From: an uncultured Lachnospiraceae bacterium
Lineage (GTDB): Bacteria; Bacillota; Clostridia; Lachnospirales; Lachnospiraceae
Assembly: GCA_900553355.1 (NCBI GenBank)
Contig: USDK01000012.1
Span: forward strand, 1-51,425
Direction: 5' to 3'
DNA: 51,425 nt
Below, in pieces: positions 23,036 through 32,421 of the stretch (the stretch's first letter is position 1; each line of letters begins with the position of its first letter). The notes beneath the pieces are model-generated. The model saw only the letters and a program-made list of their open reading frames with translations, was not told the origin of the DNA and did not search any database. A program made the position numbers and the translations under genes.

Positions 23036-25546
23036 TCAGTCCTGTGCCCCCAGGCTGTCGATAATCGTAATGACCAGCCCCCGGATGCTGTTCTCTGTAG
23101 TCCGGTAAGGAGCGATCCGAAGTGTATAATACCTGCCGTTCATGGCTGTTACTTCCCGGTCAATGGGCACCAGATTCCTGGATACTTCTTTGGCATCCTT
23201 TACAATATCTTCTTCCGGAAAACTGTGGGCAAAAATCTGCAGAGAACGTCCCACATCATGCTCCATCAGCTGAAATTCACGTCCCACATATTCGGTAAAC
23301 TTCCGGATATTCAGATTGCTGTCTACAAAAAGAATTCCGATCATCGTTGAGGACAGGAAGTTGGACAGGTCATTGGTCAGCATCGTCAGCTCGTCTAACT
23401 TCTGCTGATATTCTGTATTCACCGTATAGAGTTCTTCATTGACAGACTGTAGTTCTTCATTGGAGCTTTGCAGCTCCTCATTCGCAGTCAGAAGTTCCTC
23501 ATTGGCTGCCTGCAGTTCTTCATTGACTGTCTCCAGTTCTCCGATAGTGGATTTTAAATCGTTACGCGATTCATGAAGCTCCTGTTCCAGGTCTGCGATC
23601 CTGCGTGCCGCTGTACTGTCCACGTCGTATTTTTCAGTGACACCTTCCGTCTTCAGGTTCCTGTTTTCTATAAATAAAACGGCAATCAGGCCACTGTCCT
23701 CACCATTCTGTCCCGGCACGGGGCTGACTGTCAAATCTATGACTTTTCTCCCGTGGGGGCAGTCCATGGCAATGCCTGTATAAGTCACTGTCATATGCTC
23801 TGATCTGCATCGGTTCAGAGCCGTCGATGATACCAGACTTAAATCTTTATGGATCATACTGAAAAAGTTAAATGTTGCCTTTCCCGGGGCAATCTTCAAA
23901 TATTCCTGATAATCCCCGAAAAAATGAATGACCTGATTGGTCTCATCCAAAACAACCGATGCTGGAAGGAAGTTTTCCAGAAAATGCACATAGGTGCTCT
24001 CCATTGCGTAATCTCCTGCATTTCTCTCTGATACACTGATGGTTCTTGGTGAAACCGTATGGATATTTGGTATATTAAATGCAGGCGGTGTAAATTCGTC
24101 CACTTTTCCTTCTCCTTTATGTATGTATATTTTTTCTGCACCACTCACCGGCGCAAACACATTCGTATATTCTCCTGCTGTCTCGCTTTTGCCCAGGAAA
24201 AGATACCCTCCATTTTTCAAAGCCGAATGAAAGATTCCGAACAGGGATCTCTGCAATACCGGCTGAAAATAGATCATCACATTCCGGCAGCTGATCAGAT
24301 CCAGCTTTCCAAAAGGCGGATCTGAAAGCATATTGTGGGGAGCAAAGATAATCATCCGACGGATCTCCTTTGAGATCAGATACTGGTCATTTTTCTTCGT
24401 AAAGAACCTTGCCAGCCGTTCACTGGAGACGTCGTCCAGGATACTTTCTGAGAATACACCCTTTCCTGCCTGCTCAATGGCTTTTGCATCCACATCCGTC
24501 GCAAAGATCTTAATATCTCTCTGCAGATTCAACTCTTCCAGCACCTCTTTAAACAATATGGCGATGGAATAAGCTTCCTCTCCTGTGGAGCATCCTGCGC
24601 TCCAGATCCGGATGGGATCCTTCTCTCCGGCCCGTTCCACAATATTGTAGATGACATCCCTTTTTAGCTTTTCAAAAAATTCAGGATCGCGGAAAAAATT
24701 GGTCACACCGATCAGGATTTCTTTGACCAGGGTATTCGCCTCCTCTTCCTCCGCTGCGATCAGATTGACGTATTCCGCCAGGCTGGAACTGTGCGTAACC
24801 ACCATCCGCCGTTCAATACGCCTGAGTACAGTCGTTCGCTTATAATTCGTAAAATCAATCCCGCTGACTCTCTTAAGAATCGAATAAATTCTCGGAAACG
24901 TCTCCTCATCTGTAAATAGTTCTTCCTGCTCCTGCGGCCGGATCAACGTCGGATAATTGGAAAAATTTAAGATTTCATCTACAATCTCCTCCGGAGACAG
25001 AATAAAGTCTGCAAGGCCTGTATTGATCGCGCTTCTGGGCATTCCATCAAACTTTGCCGTATCCGGATTCTGGACAATGACCAGCCCTCCATGCTCTTTG
25101 ACTGCCTTTATCCCACTGGTCCCGTCTGTTCCGGTCCCGGACATGATAACTGCGATCCCCCTTTCCTTCTTTTCTGCCGCCAGCGTTGTCAGGAAGATAT
25201 CGATCGGATGATTCAGCTGTCCTTGCACGATGTCTGTCAGAAGCAGCTTCCCGTCCTTTATGGACAGGTTTTTCTTGGGAGGTATCAGATAAACGATATC
25301 TGGCAGAATCTCCATTTCCTGCTCCGCCTGAACCACGGTCATTTCTGTATGCTTTCCAAGTATATCAGCCATCAGGCTCTTATAATCCGGCGATAGATGC
25401 TGGATCACGACAAAGCTTAAGCCACTGTTTCCCGGCATATGCTGAAAAAACTGCTGCAGGGCCTCCAGCCCTCCGGCAGACGCGCCGATTCCGACAATCA
25501 AAGGATTCTTGTCCGTCTGGATATTATTTGCTTCTGTCAATTGCAT
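23036..25546 (-). CDS. CheB-CheR-PAS fusion (methylesterase / methyltransferase hybrid)
   Basis: A soluble 836-residue signalling fusion. The CheB methylesterase domain (about 15-195) keeps the Ser-His-Asp triad in IGASAGG, VIQHLSP and SGTGTDGTSG, but lacks a receiver domain. The CheR methyltransferase (210-480) has the SAM-binding WSAGCSTGEEAYSIA and the CISCRNVMIYF-like strand DLISCRNVMIYF. A PAS-like region follows, then a coiled coil of five NEEL heptads (675-709), and a final PAS domain (about 725-836). Many relatives carry a histidine kinase at the end; this one does not. The ATG has AGGAGG only three bases away, and a TTG just before it touches that site, so I prefer the ATG. It overlaps the upstream GGDEF/EAL gene by 23 bases. 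No chemoreceptor or other che gene is nearby, so its methylation target is unknown. Confidence 0.9.
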   Translation of the reverse strand: MQLTEANNIQTDKNPLIVGIGASAGGLEALQQFFQHMPGNSGLSFVVIQHLSPDYKSLMADILGKHTEMTVVQAEQEMEILPDIVYLIPPKKNLSIKDGKLLLTDIVQGQLNHPIDIFLTTLAAEKKERGIAVIMSGTGTDGTSGIKAVKEHGGLVIVQNPDTAKFDGMPRSAINTGLADFILSPEEIVDEILNFSNYPTLIRPQEQEELFTDEETFPRIYSILKRVSGIDFTNYKRTTVLRRIERRMVVTHSSSLAEYVNLIAAEEEEANTLVKEILIGVTNFFRDPEFFEKLKRDVIYNIVERAGEKDPIRIWSAGCSTGEEAYSIAILFKEVLEELNLQRDIKIFATDVDAKAIEQAGKGVFSESILDDVSSERLARFFTKKNDQYLISKEIRRMIIFAPHNMLSDPPFGKLDLISCRNVMIYFQPVLQRSLFGIFHSALKNGGYLFLGKSETAGEYTNVFAPVSGAEKIYIHKGEGKVDEFTPPAFNIPNIHTVSPRTISVSERNAGDYAMESTYVHFLENFLPASVVLDETNQVIHFFGDYQEYLKIAPGKATFNFFSMIHKDLSLVSSTALNRCRSEHMTVTYTGIAMDCPHGRKVIDLTVSPVPGQNGEDSGLIAVLFIENRNLKTEGVTEKYDVDSTAARRIADLEQELHESRNDLKSTIGELETVNEELQAANEELLTANEELQSSNEELQSVNEELYTVNTEYQQKLDELTMLTNDLSNFLSSTMIGILFVDSNLNIRKFTEYVGREFQLMEHDVGRSLQIFAHSFPEEDIVKDAKEVSRNLVPIDREVTAMNGRYYTLRIAPYRTTENSIRGLVITIIDSLGAQD
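23420..23524 (-). repeat. Five 21-base in-frame repeats encoding a NEEL heptad coiled coil
   Basis: Inside the CheB-CheR-PAS gene, five tandem 21-base units encode heptads NEELQAA, NEELLTA, NEELQSS, NEELQSV and NEELYTV. The heptad spacing predicts a parallel coiled coil linking the central and C-terminal sensory domains. This is a known feature of such hybrids. Confidence 0.85.
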
Positions 25547-28500
25547 CAACCTCCTCTTTGGCTACATTCTTCAGATATCTTTTTTCAAATTCGTGAGCAG
25601 ACATCGGTGTGGCAAAATAAAATCCCTGTCCATATACACACCCTGCCTTGATCAGAGCTTCTGCCTGACGCTTTGTCTCCACTCCTTCTGCAATACACTT
25701 CATATCAATATTCTGGCAGATCTGTGTGAGATTCTCCACCATCATACTGCTGATCTCATTATCCGGCAGATCATGGACCAGACTGCGGTCCAGCTTCACC
25801 GCGCAGAATTTAATATTACTGAATACCGAAATATTTGCATAACCAGTGCCAAAATCATCCAGTTCAAACTGGATCCCACATTGGCGGAAAGTGTCCACGA
25901 CCTCTGCCAGAGATGCCTTTTCCATATCTCCTGCCGTCTCTGTAATCTCCAGTTTTATCTGATCTGGAGGAATCTCAGGATAACGGCTCTGAAGCGCCAG
26001 GATCGATGCCAGTGTCGTCGGATTAAATAAAGTCACTCTGGAAATATTAATGGATACACAGACAGGCGGCAGACCTTCTGCCTTCCACGTCGAAAGCTGC
26101 TGAAGCACCATCTCCACCATACACAGATCCAGTTCCCGGATCCTTCCGCTTTCTTCCAGCGGCTCGATAAATGTTCTCGGCAGCATAATTTCTCCATTTT
26201 CACCTATTTTTCTTGCCAGCGCTTCTGCACCTGTCAAAGCTCCCGTCCTCATGTCAACCTTTGGCTGAAAATAGGGTACAAACGATTTTTTTGAAATCTG
26301 CTCCGGGCTATGGCCTTCCATCAATTCTGATCTGTCTGAAAACGGCTCCCTTACATTTTCACTCCTCATGATCGTCCGGGCTTCTTTTACCATATTCCTT
26401 GCAGAAAATACGCCTTCCGCCCAGACATATCCGATCCTTACCTGCCGCGGATACCGGCGCTGTATCATTGTGCGCAGTCTGGTACACCGCCCGGTGAACA
26501 CTTCCTGTATCGTATTCGGAAATAATACGACAAACTCTGCATCCCAGGTCCGGAAAATATATGCATTTCCAAAGACACCTGTCAATGTTTCTGCAATATA
26601 CAACAGCATCTTCCGCCCATATTCAAAGCCATAACTGCTGTTGATCACAGAATAATTGGGAATATCCAAAGCCAATGCCCCCATCGATGTATAGGCATCC
26701 GAATCCAGGGAATAGCTCACATCCATGTAAGAGCTCAGGTTAGGCAGCTTTGTCAGCGAATCCTGTCCCTTTTCCAATGCTCTCTCCGTCATATTGTAAA
26801 ATCTTTTTTCTTCTCCCATGATATAAGGAGCAAGAGTTCCAAGGAGCGCCAGATCTTTTACGTGTGTCTGTGCATTTTCCACACATAAAAATCCCGTGAT
26901 CCTATGCTCCTGCTGCAGGGGGAATGCCGTAAAACGCCAGGGCTTTCCCTGGAATTTTCCGGGAAAAACGGAGACTGAGCTTTCCATACAGACAGGCGCT
27001 CCTTCCTCCAGACAGTTCTTCAGGATGGGGACTCTTGTCAGCCGTACACCACGCATAACATGCCGGATGGACTGCTTTCCGCTTCCCGCCCACTCATAAG
27101 TCATATCAACGGATTTTTTATCCTCCGTGATTTCCAGAATATACGTTCTCGCCGCACTGTAAAATCTTCCGATACCACGCAGGACATCTGTCAGAGAGTT
27201 CTCCAGAGATTTGGCGGACAGCATATCTGCAATACAGTGGAATGCCGCTGCCTGTTCATTCTTAGTCAGTGGTCGTTCTACCTCCTCTGACTCCACTACA
27301 ACTGTTCCTTCTTCGTCGGCTTGTTGAAGGGTCATCCACGACCAGTCCTCTTCTTCTGACGGAAACACAACTGTATCCATCGCCAGATTTTTCCCTCGCT
27401 CATTCAGATATCCGGCGCGGATCAAAAGGCTGTCATAGTCAGCCGTCTCCATCGATTCCGTTACTGTACCTGCCACAAATCGCAGATTCTCCATCTCAGG
27501 ATCACCATACATGGCATTCCTGAAATATGCGCACGCATCCTCTATCCGGCGCTTGACATCAAATCTGCTGCCGGCATTTGGGATTATCGCCAGAAGGGTA
27601 TCCAGCTTGTACTGCCCGATGATACTGTCAATGCCCATTGCCATCGAAAAGGCCACTGCCGCAAAACGGTGGAGCTCTTCGTTCTGCTCTTCTCCAAGCA
27701 TGCGGATCAGCGAAAGGGCGCACTCTGTCTTACTTCCCCGGCCAGACAGCGCCTCAAATATTTTTCGCACTGTCTGCACCGTATAGATCCCGGTATCCGG
27801 ATCTTTCTCGGCCGTACCGTTGATCATCCCTTCCCATTTATGCCGAAGCCCGGAATCACTGGTACAGGCATACATATAGATATCTCCGCTCTCACTGTCT
27901 TTGACCAGATTGACCGTATCTGTGATCCACCCGATATTTCCTGCTTCATCAACTCTCTGAAATTCCTTCGTTGACCATCTGATCCTTTTTTCGTATAGTT
28001 CCAGAAGATGTTCTCGCTGAAACCTTTCCCCGAATTCTCTGGCGCTGTTTTGTATGAACAGCTTCTTTTTCTCCAGTTCAATAATATCAGAATAGGTTCT
28101 TCCCCAGGTCCAGGCTGTCTGATCTGCTCCATCAATCCAGATCTCTTCCACTGCGTTCCTGGTAAGGTTCACCTTCATCCGCACCAGGAGATACCGACGC
28201 ATGATCTCCGGGATTGCCCGGCGTCTCATAAAACCTCCTCCAGTTCCGGATAACCCCGGAAGCTTGGACTGAACACCGATCGCTTTTACCGGCTTACCTT
28301 CTTCATCGTAGATCATACGGTATGACATGGAGACCCATCCGTAAACTTTACCCACCCGGTCAAGAATGACAAAGTTTCCGCTGCCGGCTGCTTTTCCTTT
28401 TAATAATTTCTCTGTAAACATGCGGAAATCTTCTGCCGAATCCGGATGCACAATCCCTTTTTTTAAAAATGACTCGGGAAAATCCCTGACTTCCAGATTC

Positions 28501-29528
28501 CGCTGACAGCACTGCTCATTCACATTATAAACATTAAATGTTCGCTCCTCCAGATCCACCTCCCACAAAGAATGAGGCGTCTGACCAAATGCCACCCGAA
28601 GCCTCTCATTACTCTCTCTTAACCTTCGTTCCGTTTGGATCAATTCAGAAATATCCGTAGACAGTTCCAGCATCACTGGATATTTTCTGCCCGGATACGC
28701 AGTCTTAACGACCCGGACATGTCTCCATACCCAGTCTTTTCCATTTCTGGAAATCCGATGAAAATGCTCTGAGAATCCTTCTTTTCTCACGCCTTCCCGG
28801 ATCAACTGCTCATAATCTGTCTCATAATCAGGATGAATGCCAATCTTTGTAAGTTCACAGGGAAGTGAAAGTGAACCCTCACCAATTCCCAGCATCTGAT
28901 AAAATCCGGGATTGGCATAGATAATCTGGAGCTTCGGCCCGACCTCAATCAGACTGACTCCTTCGTCCATATACGCAAGAATCGTATCTATTGAGATTCC
29001 GCTCACCTTTTTTGCAGGTCTTGTACTTTTTATATCCTGATCCGTCAGAACAAAACTACTGCCTCTTCCCCTTTCTTTTGCCTCAAAAAGAGCTGCTGCT
29101 GCCTGGCCGAACAGTTTGTCAAAGGCAATGCCTTCTCCTCCGGTCAGATAGGCTCCTGTACAGGCTGTCACCTGTATTCCGGATTCGTCTTTACAATCCG
29201 ACTGTATATGACTGCATATATTTTCCGCTTTTTTCCGGGCTTCCTCCTCGGTAATCTTCCCGGCACAGAAAATCAGGAATTCATCGTTTCCTACCCGGCT
29301 GACAAGGTCGGAAGCCTTGAACAGCATGGATAGAATTTCTTCTGTCTGCTGTATGATACGGTCTTTTCCTTTTTGTCCCAGCATCCCCACGATCTCTACC
29401 GTATGGTCCAGATCGATCATAAAGACTGCACACATATCTTTTTCAGTCATCTGCTCCAGATGTCCTGTGATATATGCTCTGGCCGCATCACCATCCAGAA
29501 GCTCTGCCGGTCTTTCTCCCTCTGTCAT
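25524..29528 (-). CDS. Giant GGDEF-PAS-PAS-GGDEF-GAF-GGDEF-EAL c-di-GMP signalling protein
   Basis: A 1334-residue cytoplasmic protein with no membrane segment. Order seen: GGDEF-like domain 1 (about 20-170) with signature VGNDEF and a preserved FMIDLD strand; PAS 1 (185-295); PAS 2 (315-430), each with PAC-like tails; a further PAS-like region (440-565); a second, badly decayed GGDEF (580-725); GAF (770-900); a third GGDEF with signature RTWDAEF (930-1060); and an EAL domain (1075-1320). The EAL keeps EALAR, SINISR, LEITETAG, LDDFGTGYA, VKLDR, AEGVETK and YGQGFYFA, so phosphodiesterase activity is expected. Only GGDEF 1 might cyclise GTP, and weakly. The start at 29528 is set by AGGAGG eight bases upstream; an earlier ATG has no such site. 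It follows the DivIVA gene by 48 bases and overlaps the CheB-CheR gene. Confidence 0.9.
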   Translation of the reverse strand: MTEGERPAELLDGDAARAYITGHLEQMTEKDMCAVFMIDLDHTVEIVGMLGQKGKDRIIQQTEEILSMLFKASDLVSRVGNDEFLIFCAGKITEEEARKKAENICSHIQSDCKDESGIQVTACTGAYLTGGEGIAFDKLFGQAAAALFEAKERGRGSSFVLTDQDIKSTRPAKKVSGISIDTILAYMDEGVSLIEVGPKLQIIYANPGFYQMLGIGEGSLSLPCELTKIGIHPDYETDYEQLIREGVRKEGFSEHFHRISRNGKDWVWRHVRVVKTAYPGRKYPVMLELSTDISELIQTERRLRESNERLRVAFGQTPHSLWEVDLEERTFNVYNVNEQCCQRNLEVRDFPESFLKKGIVHPDSAEDFRMFTEKLLKGKAAGSGNFVILDRVGKVYGWVSMSYRMIYDEEGKPVKAIGVQSKLPGLSGTGGGFMRRRAIPEIMRRYLLVRMKVNLTRNAVEEIWIDGADQTAWTWGRTYSDIIELEKKKLFIQNSAREFGERFQREHLLELYEKRIRWSTKEFQRVDEAGNIGWITDTVNLVKDSESGDIYMYACTSDSGLRHKWEGMINGTAEKDPDTGIYTVQTVRKIFEALSGRGSKTECALSLIRMLGEEQNEELHRFAAVAFSMAMGIDSIIGQYKLDTLLAIIPNAGSRFDVKRRIEDACAYFRNAMYGDPEMENLRFVAGTVTESMETADYDSLLIRAGYLNERGKNLAMDTVVFPSEEEDWSWMTLQQADEEGTVVVESEEVERPLTKNEQAAAFHCIADMLSAKSLENSLTDVLRGIGRFYSAARTYILEITEDKKSVDMTYEWAGSGKQSIRHVMRGVRLTRVPILKNCLEEGAPVCMESSVSVFPGKFQGKPWRFTAFPLQQEHRITGFLCVENAQTHVKDLALLGTLAPYIMGEEKRFYNMTERALEKGQDSLTKLPNLSSYMDVSYSLDSDAYTSMGALALDIPNYSVINSSYGFEYGRKMLLYIAETLTGVFGNAYIFRTWDAEFVVLFPNTIQEVFTGRCTRLRTMIQRRYPRQVRIGYVWAEGVFSARNMVKEARTIMRSENVREPFSDRSELMEGHSPEQISKKSFVPYFQPKVDMRTGALTGAEALARKIGENGEIMLPRTFIEPLEESGRIRELDLCMVEMVLQQLSTWKAEGLPPVCVSINISRVTLFNPTTLASILALQSRYPEIPPDQIKLEITETAGDMEKASLAEVVDTFRQCGIQFELDDFGTGYANISVFSNIKFCAVKLDRSLVHDLPDNEISSMMVENLTQICQNIDMKCIAEGVETKRQAEALIKAGCVYGQGFYFATPMSAHEFEKRYLKNVAKEEVDAIDRSK

Positions 29529-29576
29529 ATCCCTTTCCTCCTGTTGTCCCCTCCTGATCATCATAGATCTTATATA

Positions 29577-30356
29577 TTATTTTTCCTTTTCCGCTGCATC
29601 GTCATCTTTCTTTTCCAATTGACGAAATTCTTCCCCCTCCCAGTAATCATCCAGGCGCACCGGCATATCCTTGACCATTTTCTCCATTCGGGTATTCAAC
29701 AGATACAGACCCTGCTGCGCCCCTTCGATTTCCTTGATATACTGCTCAATCTTATATTTTGCTGCCATAAGCTGAACACCTTTTTCCTCAAGCTGTGCAT
29801 TAACCCGGGATGTGATCATGTGTCTTTGCTTTTCTTCCTCTGCCAGTGCACGGTCCTTTGCTTCTTCGATCATCTGATCTGCCTTTTGCTTTGCCTCTTT
29901 CTCGATCAGCTCAGCATTCGTCCTTGCCTCTTCCATAATCTTGATTACCGTGTCATAGTCAAACAGATCATCCTTCTTCTCCAGCTGTTCCTGCAGTCTG
30001 CGGTTCTCTTCCTCCAGCTTGTCGTATGCTGCCTGCAGCTGTAAAAGAGCCCCCTTATCAGTCTCAGCTGCCTTCGCTTTTGCAGTCTCTTCTTCCAGGA
30101 TCTGAAGCGCTTCCAGATCATCCTGATCACCTGTTTCTGTCTTCTCCATCTTGTCGCGGGCTGATTCCAGATCCTCCCTTACAAGTGCAAGTTCCGCCTC
30201 ACTGTCCTCTGCTCTGCGCATCAGCTCCAGCTTCTCTTTCTGGTGGAGCACCTTGATCGATTCAATCTCATGCTCCAGGGTCTTAATATACTCGTCAACA
30301 TCCTCCTTGTTATATCCGCCGAACAACGCTGTCCGAAACGTTCCATTCTCTGCCAT
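29577..30356 (-). CDS. DivIVA-domain coiled-coil protein
   Basis: A 259-residue, highly charged, almost wholly alpha-helical protein. Residues 1-30 (TFRTALFGGYNKEDVDEYI) resemble the DivIVA/GpsB membrane-curvature-sensing N-terminus, which is followed by coiled coil to about residue 220 and an acidic tail. DivIVA proteins form polar or septal scaffolds that recruit partners. True cell-division DivIVA genes usually lie beside sepF/ylm genes. This one is only 12 bases after the DUF4832 gene, with GGAGG eight bases before its ATG, so it is most likely the tail of the Pel operon. It may localise the secretion machine, but that is inference. Confidence 0.8.
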   Translation of the reverse strand: MAENGTFRTALFGGYNKEDVDEYIKTLEHEIESIKVLHQKEKLELMRRAEDSEAELALVREDLESARDKMEKTETGDQDDLEALQILEEETAKAKAAETDKGALLQLQAAYDKLEEENRRLQEQLEKKDDLFDYDTVIKIMEEARTNAELIEKEAKQKADQMIEEAKDRALAEEEKQRHMITSRVNAQLEEKGVQLMAAKYKIEQYIKEIEGAQQGLYLLNTRMEKMVKDMPVRLDDYWEGEEFRQLEKKDDDAAEKEK

Positions 30357-30368
30357 ACTGACTCCTCC

Positions 30369-31745
30369 TTACTTTTCATATGTATAAATAATCTGTACGC
30401 CGTCTTCCACATCGGCATCCATCGCAAGTTCCACTGTCTCTTCCTCATCTGGATCTGTAATACCGATTCCAATCTGAAAGCCGTCTCTGAACTCTTCTGT
30501 AAACGGGATATGGGTCAGTGTTTCGATCTCCCTTCCCGGATACAGCTCTGAAAGATTAAGTTCTATCGTCTCCCAATACTTCAGGTTTCCATCTTTATCA
30601 TAAACATACATGGTTACCGGCCAGTCCCAGTAAAGAGGCGCAAGGCCTCCGTTCTGCCATGTCATCTCCACATCCAGCTGTCCCTGCCCGAAGGAATATC
30701 TGGTACTCAGCTGCGAAACGTAATATCGATACCCCAGCTCCTGTTCCAGTTCTCTGGCAGCCTCACTGTCTTTTAACTCTCCTTCCGGACATTTGGGACC
30801 GATAAAGGTCATGTGTGTTTCCCTTATCATATTGAGAGTATCGTCAAATCTCTCGTCAAGCAGTTCCTCCATGGGATACCGGCTGGTAAACTCTCCGCCG
30901 CAGGGTGCATTCTGCCAGAAGCTTCCCATCGTCTGATACTCCAATGGGGCTCCAGAGGTCTCAAAGCTTCCTCCATTTTCTATCCAGTCCAGCCACTCTT
31001 TCGTATCCCCTTCGTGCCCGGTCATGTCGTTGTACAGCCCCATGCCGCCTTCTGCCGCCATCACAAAATTCCTCCGCATCAGCAGCCTGGCATTATGAAA
31101 ATTATCCGAATAATCCAGCACATAATCCCAGCAGACTTCTGCATCCGGAAGCGGTGAAAGGCCTTCATCCGTATTGGTATGCCATTCGCCCCAGTGTCCC
31201 AGACTGCCAAGCTCTACATAAGCCACAAAGTCGTCTTTGTTACAATACTCTGCCAGAGCCTCTATCGCCATCTGATGTCTTTCAATCAGGTATTCATTTT
31301 CATAGTTGGGAGAATAGCCCTTCCCATACTCTGTATCGTAAAATTCTCCGTCCCCGGTCTGATCATAGAGCCACTGTGGGATATCCATATGGCGTTCCTC
31401 TCCCGGCACATCACACAGGAACCGGAGGACGGCGTGCTTATTCTGCCTTTTCCACCTGGCAGTGTGAAAATAGTCTTCCAGGGCATCAATATCATACTCC
31501 CCCGGAGAAGGCTCCCACATTTCCCAGGTCAGCCCGATATAAACCAGCCGGGAATCTTCACACTCTTCCGTAATTTCCGCCTCAGGGGCATAGCCGGTCA
31601 GCGGATTATCAAGTTCTTTGCCGCTTTCCTGATATTCTGTGGTCTGATTCAGACGGTAGCGGTAGGGAATGATATACAGAAGCATTCCGGCAATGGCTAC
31701 AGCAAGGATCGCCATCAGAACATAGGGTATCTTTGATTTATCCAT
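30369..31745 (-). CDS. Membrane-anchored DUF4832 protein, glycoside-hydrolase-like
   Basis: A 458-residue protein with one N-terminal membrane anchor (about 6-27) and an extracellular body. NPLTGYAPEAE near residue 47 and the barrel-like stretches LVYIGLTWEMWEPSPGEYD, HAVLRFLCDVPGE and VAYVELGSLGHWGEWHTN suggest the DUF4832 family (TIM-barrel, glycosidase-like) with a C-terminal beta domain. The acidic residues in ELGSLGHWGEW are candidate catalytic positions. The start at 31745 has GGAG six bases ahead; it overlaps the DUF4956 stop by eight bases. In Pseudomonas, PelA carries its own glycosidase domain, while the PelA here has none. This protein might supply that activity, which is inference from context. 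Confidence 0.75.
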   Translation of the reverse strand: MDKSKIPYVLMAILAVAIAGMLLYIIPYRYRLNQTTEYQESGKELDNPLTGYAPEAEITEECEDSRLVYIGLTWEMWEPSPGEYDIDALEDYFHTARWKRQNKHAVLRFLCDVPGEERHMDIPQWLYDQTGDGEFYDTEYGKGYSPNYENEYLIERHQMAIEALAEYCNKDDFVAYVELGSLGHWGEWHTNTDEGLSPLPDAEVCWDYVLDYSDNFHNARLLMRRNFVMAAEGGMGLYNDMTGHEGDTKEWLDWIENGGSFETSGAPLEYQTMGSFWQNAPCGGEFTSRYPMEELLDERFDDTLNMIRETHMTFIGPKCPEGELKDSEAARELEQELGYRYYVSQLSTRYSFGQGQLDVEMTWQNGGLAPLYWDWPVTMYVYDKDGNLKYWETIELNLSELYPGREIETLTHIPFTEEFRDGFQIGIGITDPDEEETVELAMDADVEDGVQIIYTYEK

Positions 31746-32421
31746 GATATTCTCCATTATACTGAATCAAGGTTGCATCCTGGACGCCTTCCAGGGCCTG
31801 GATCTGTTCCAGGAATACGGTGTTATCCGTACGGCAGATCAGCTCCATGGTAAGCTCGGTAACTTCACCCCGGATTGTCTTGGATTTTAACTGATGTTTC
31901 ATTTTATGCAGGATCTTTAAGATCTCATCCCCTGCATCCTGGGAAACATAATGTGCCACCAGAATAAAAATCGTGCCTCTTTTCCTGCGGTTATAAAACA
32001 AATGGACAACTACCGTCATAATGATCATCGTTGCAATGGCAAGCACCGAAAGGCCTGCTCCCAGTGTGATCCCTACTGAAATGGACCAGAACAGATAGAG
32101 AAGATCCATGGGATCTTTGATCGCCGTCCGGTAACGCACGATAGACAACGCACCGATCATACCAAGGGAGATCACGATGTTACTGCTGATCGCCAGCGTC
32201 AGCATACAGCTTAAAACCGTCATTCCTACCAGTGTGACTGCAAAAGAGCTGGAAAACACCACACCTCCAAAATAGATGCCGTAGATCTTATAGATACAGA
32301 ATCCAAGGATCACAGCCAGCGCCATGGCAACCACCGCGGTGGTCACAAAATCCGTAGTCAGTCCCTGTCCTCCCATAAAGGACTCCCACACAGAATTTTT
32401 GAAATAATCTCTTATATTCAT
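31738..32421 (-). CDS. DUF4956 membrane protein
   Basis: A 227-residue protein with four membrane segments (about 28-47, 51-72, 75-98 and 110-138) and a soluble C-terminal domain (145-227) resembling small ferredoxin-like regulatory folds. GALSIVRYRTAIKDPMDLLYLF is the conserved cytoplasmic loop of the DUF4956 family. The family is frequently encoded beside VTC-type polyphosphate polymerase and CotH genes, as here. Its function is not known; a role in moving or sensing phosphate polymers has been suggested from that linkage. Start and stop overlap the neighbouring genes by four and eight bases, so it is firmly inside the operon. Confidence 0.85.
   Translation of the reverse strand: MNIRDYFKNSVWESFMGGQGLTTDFVTTAVVAMALAVILGFCIYKIYGIYFGGVVFSSSFAVTLVGMTVLSCMLTLAISSNIVISLGMIGALSIVRYRTAIKDPMDLLYLFWSISVGITLGAGLSVLAIATMIIMTVVVHLFYNRRKRGTIFILVAHYVSQDAGDEILKILHKMKHQLKSKTIRGEVTELTMELICRTDNTVFLEQIQALEGVQDATLIQYNGEYHG

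Noticed and set aside
23420..23524. Minisatellite or CRISPR-like repeat array
   Set aside because: The 21-base units are in frame and encode a heptad coiled coil known in CheB-CheR hybrids; there are no spacers.
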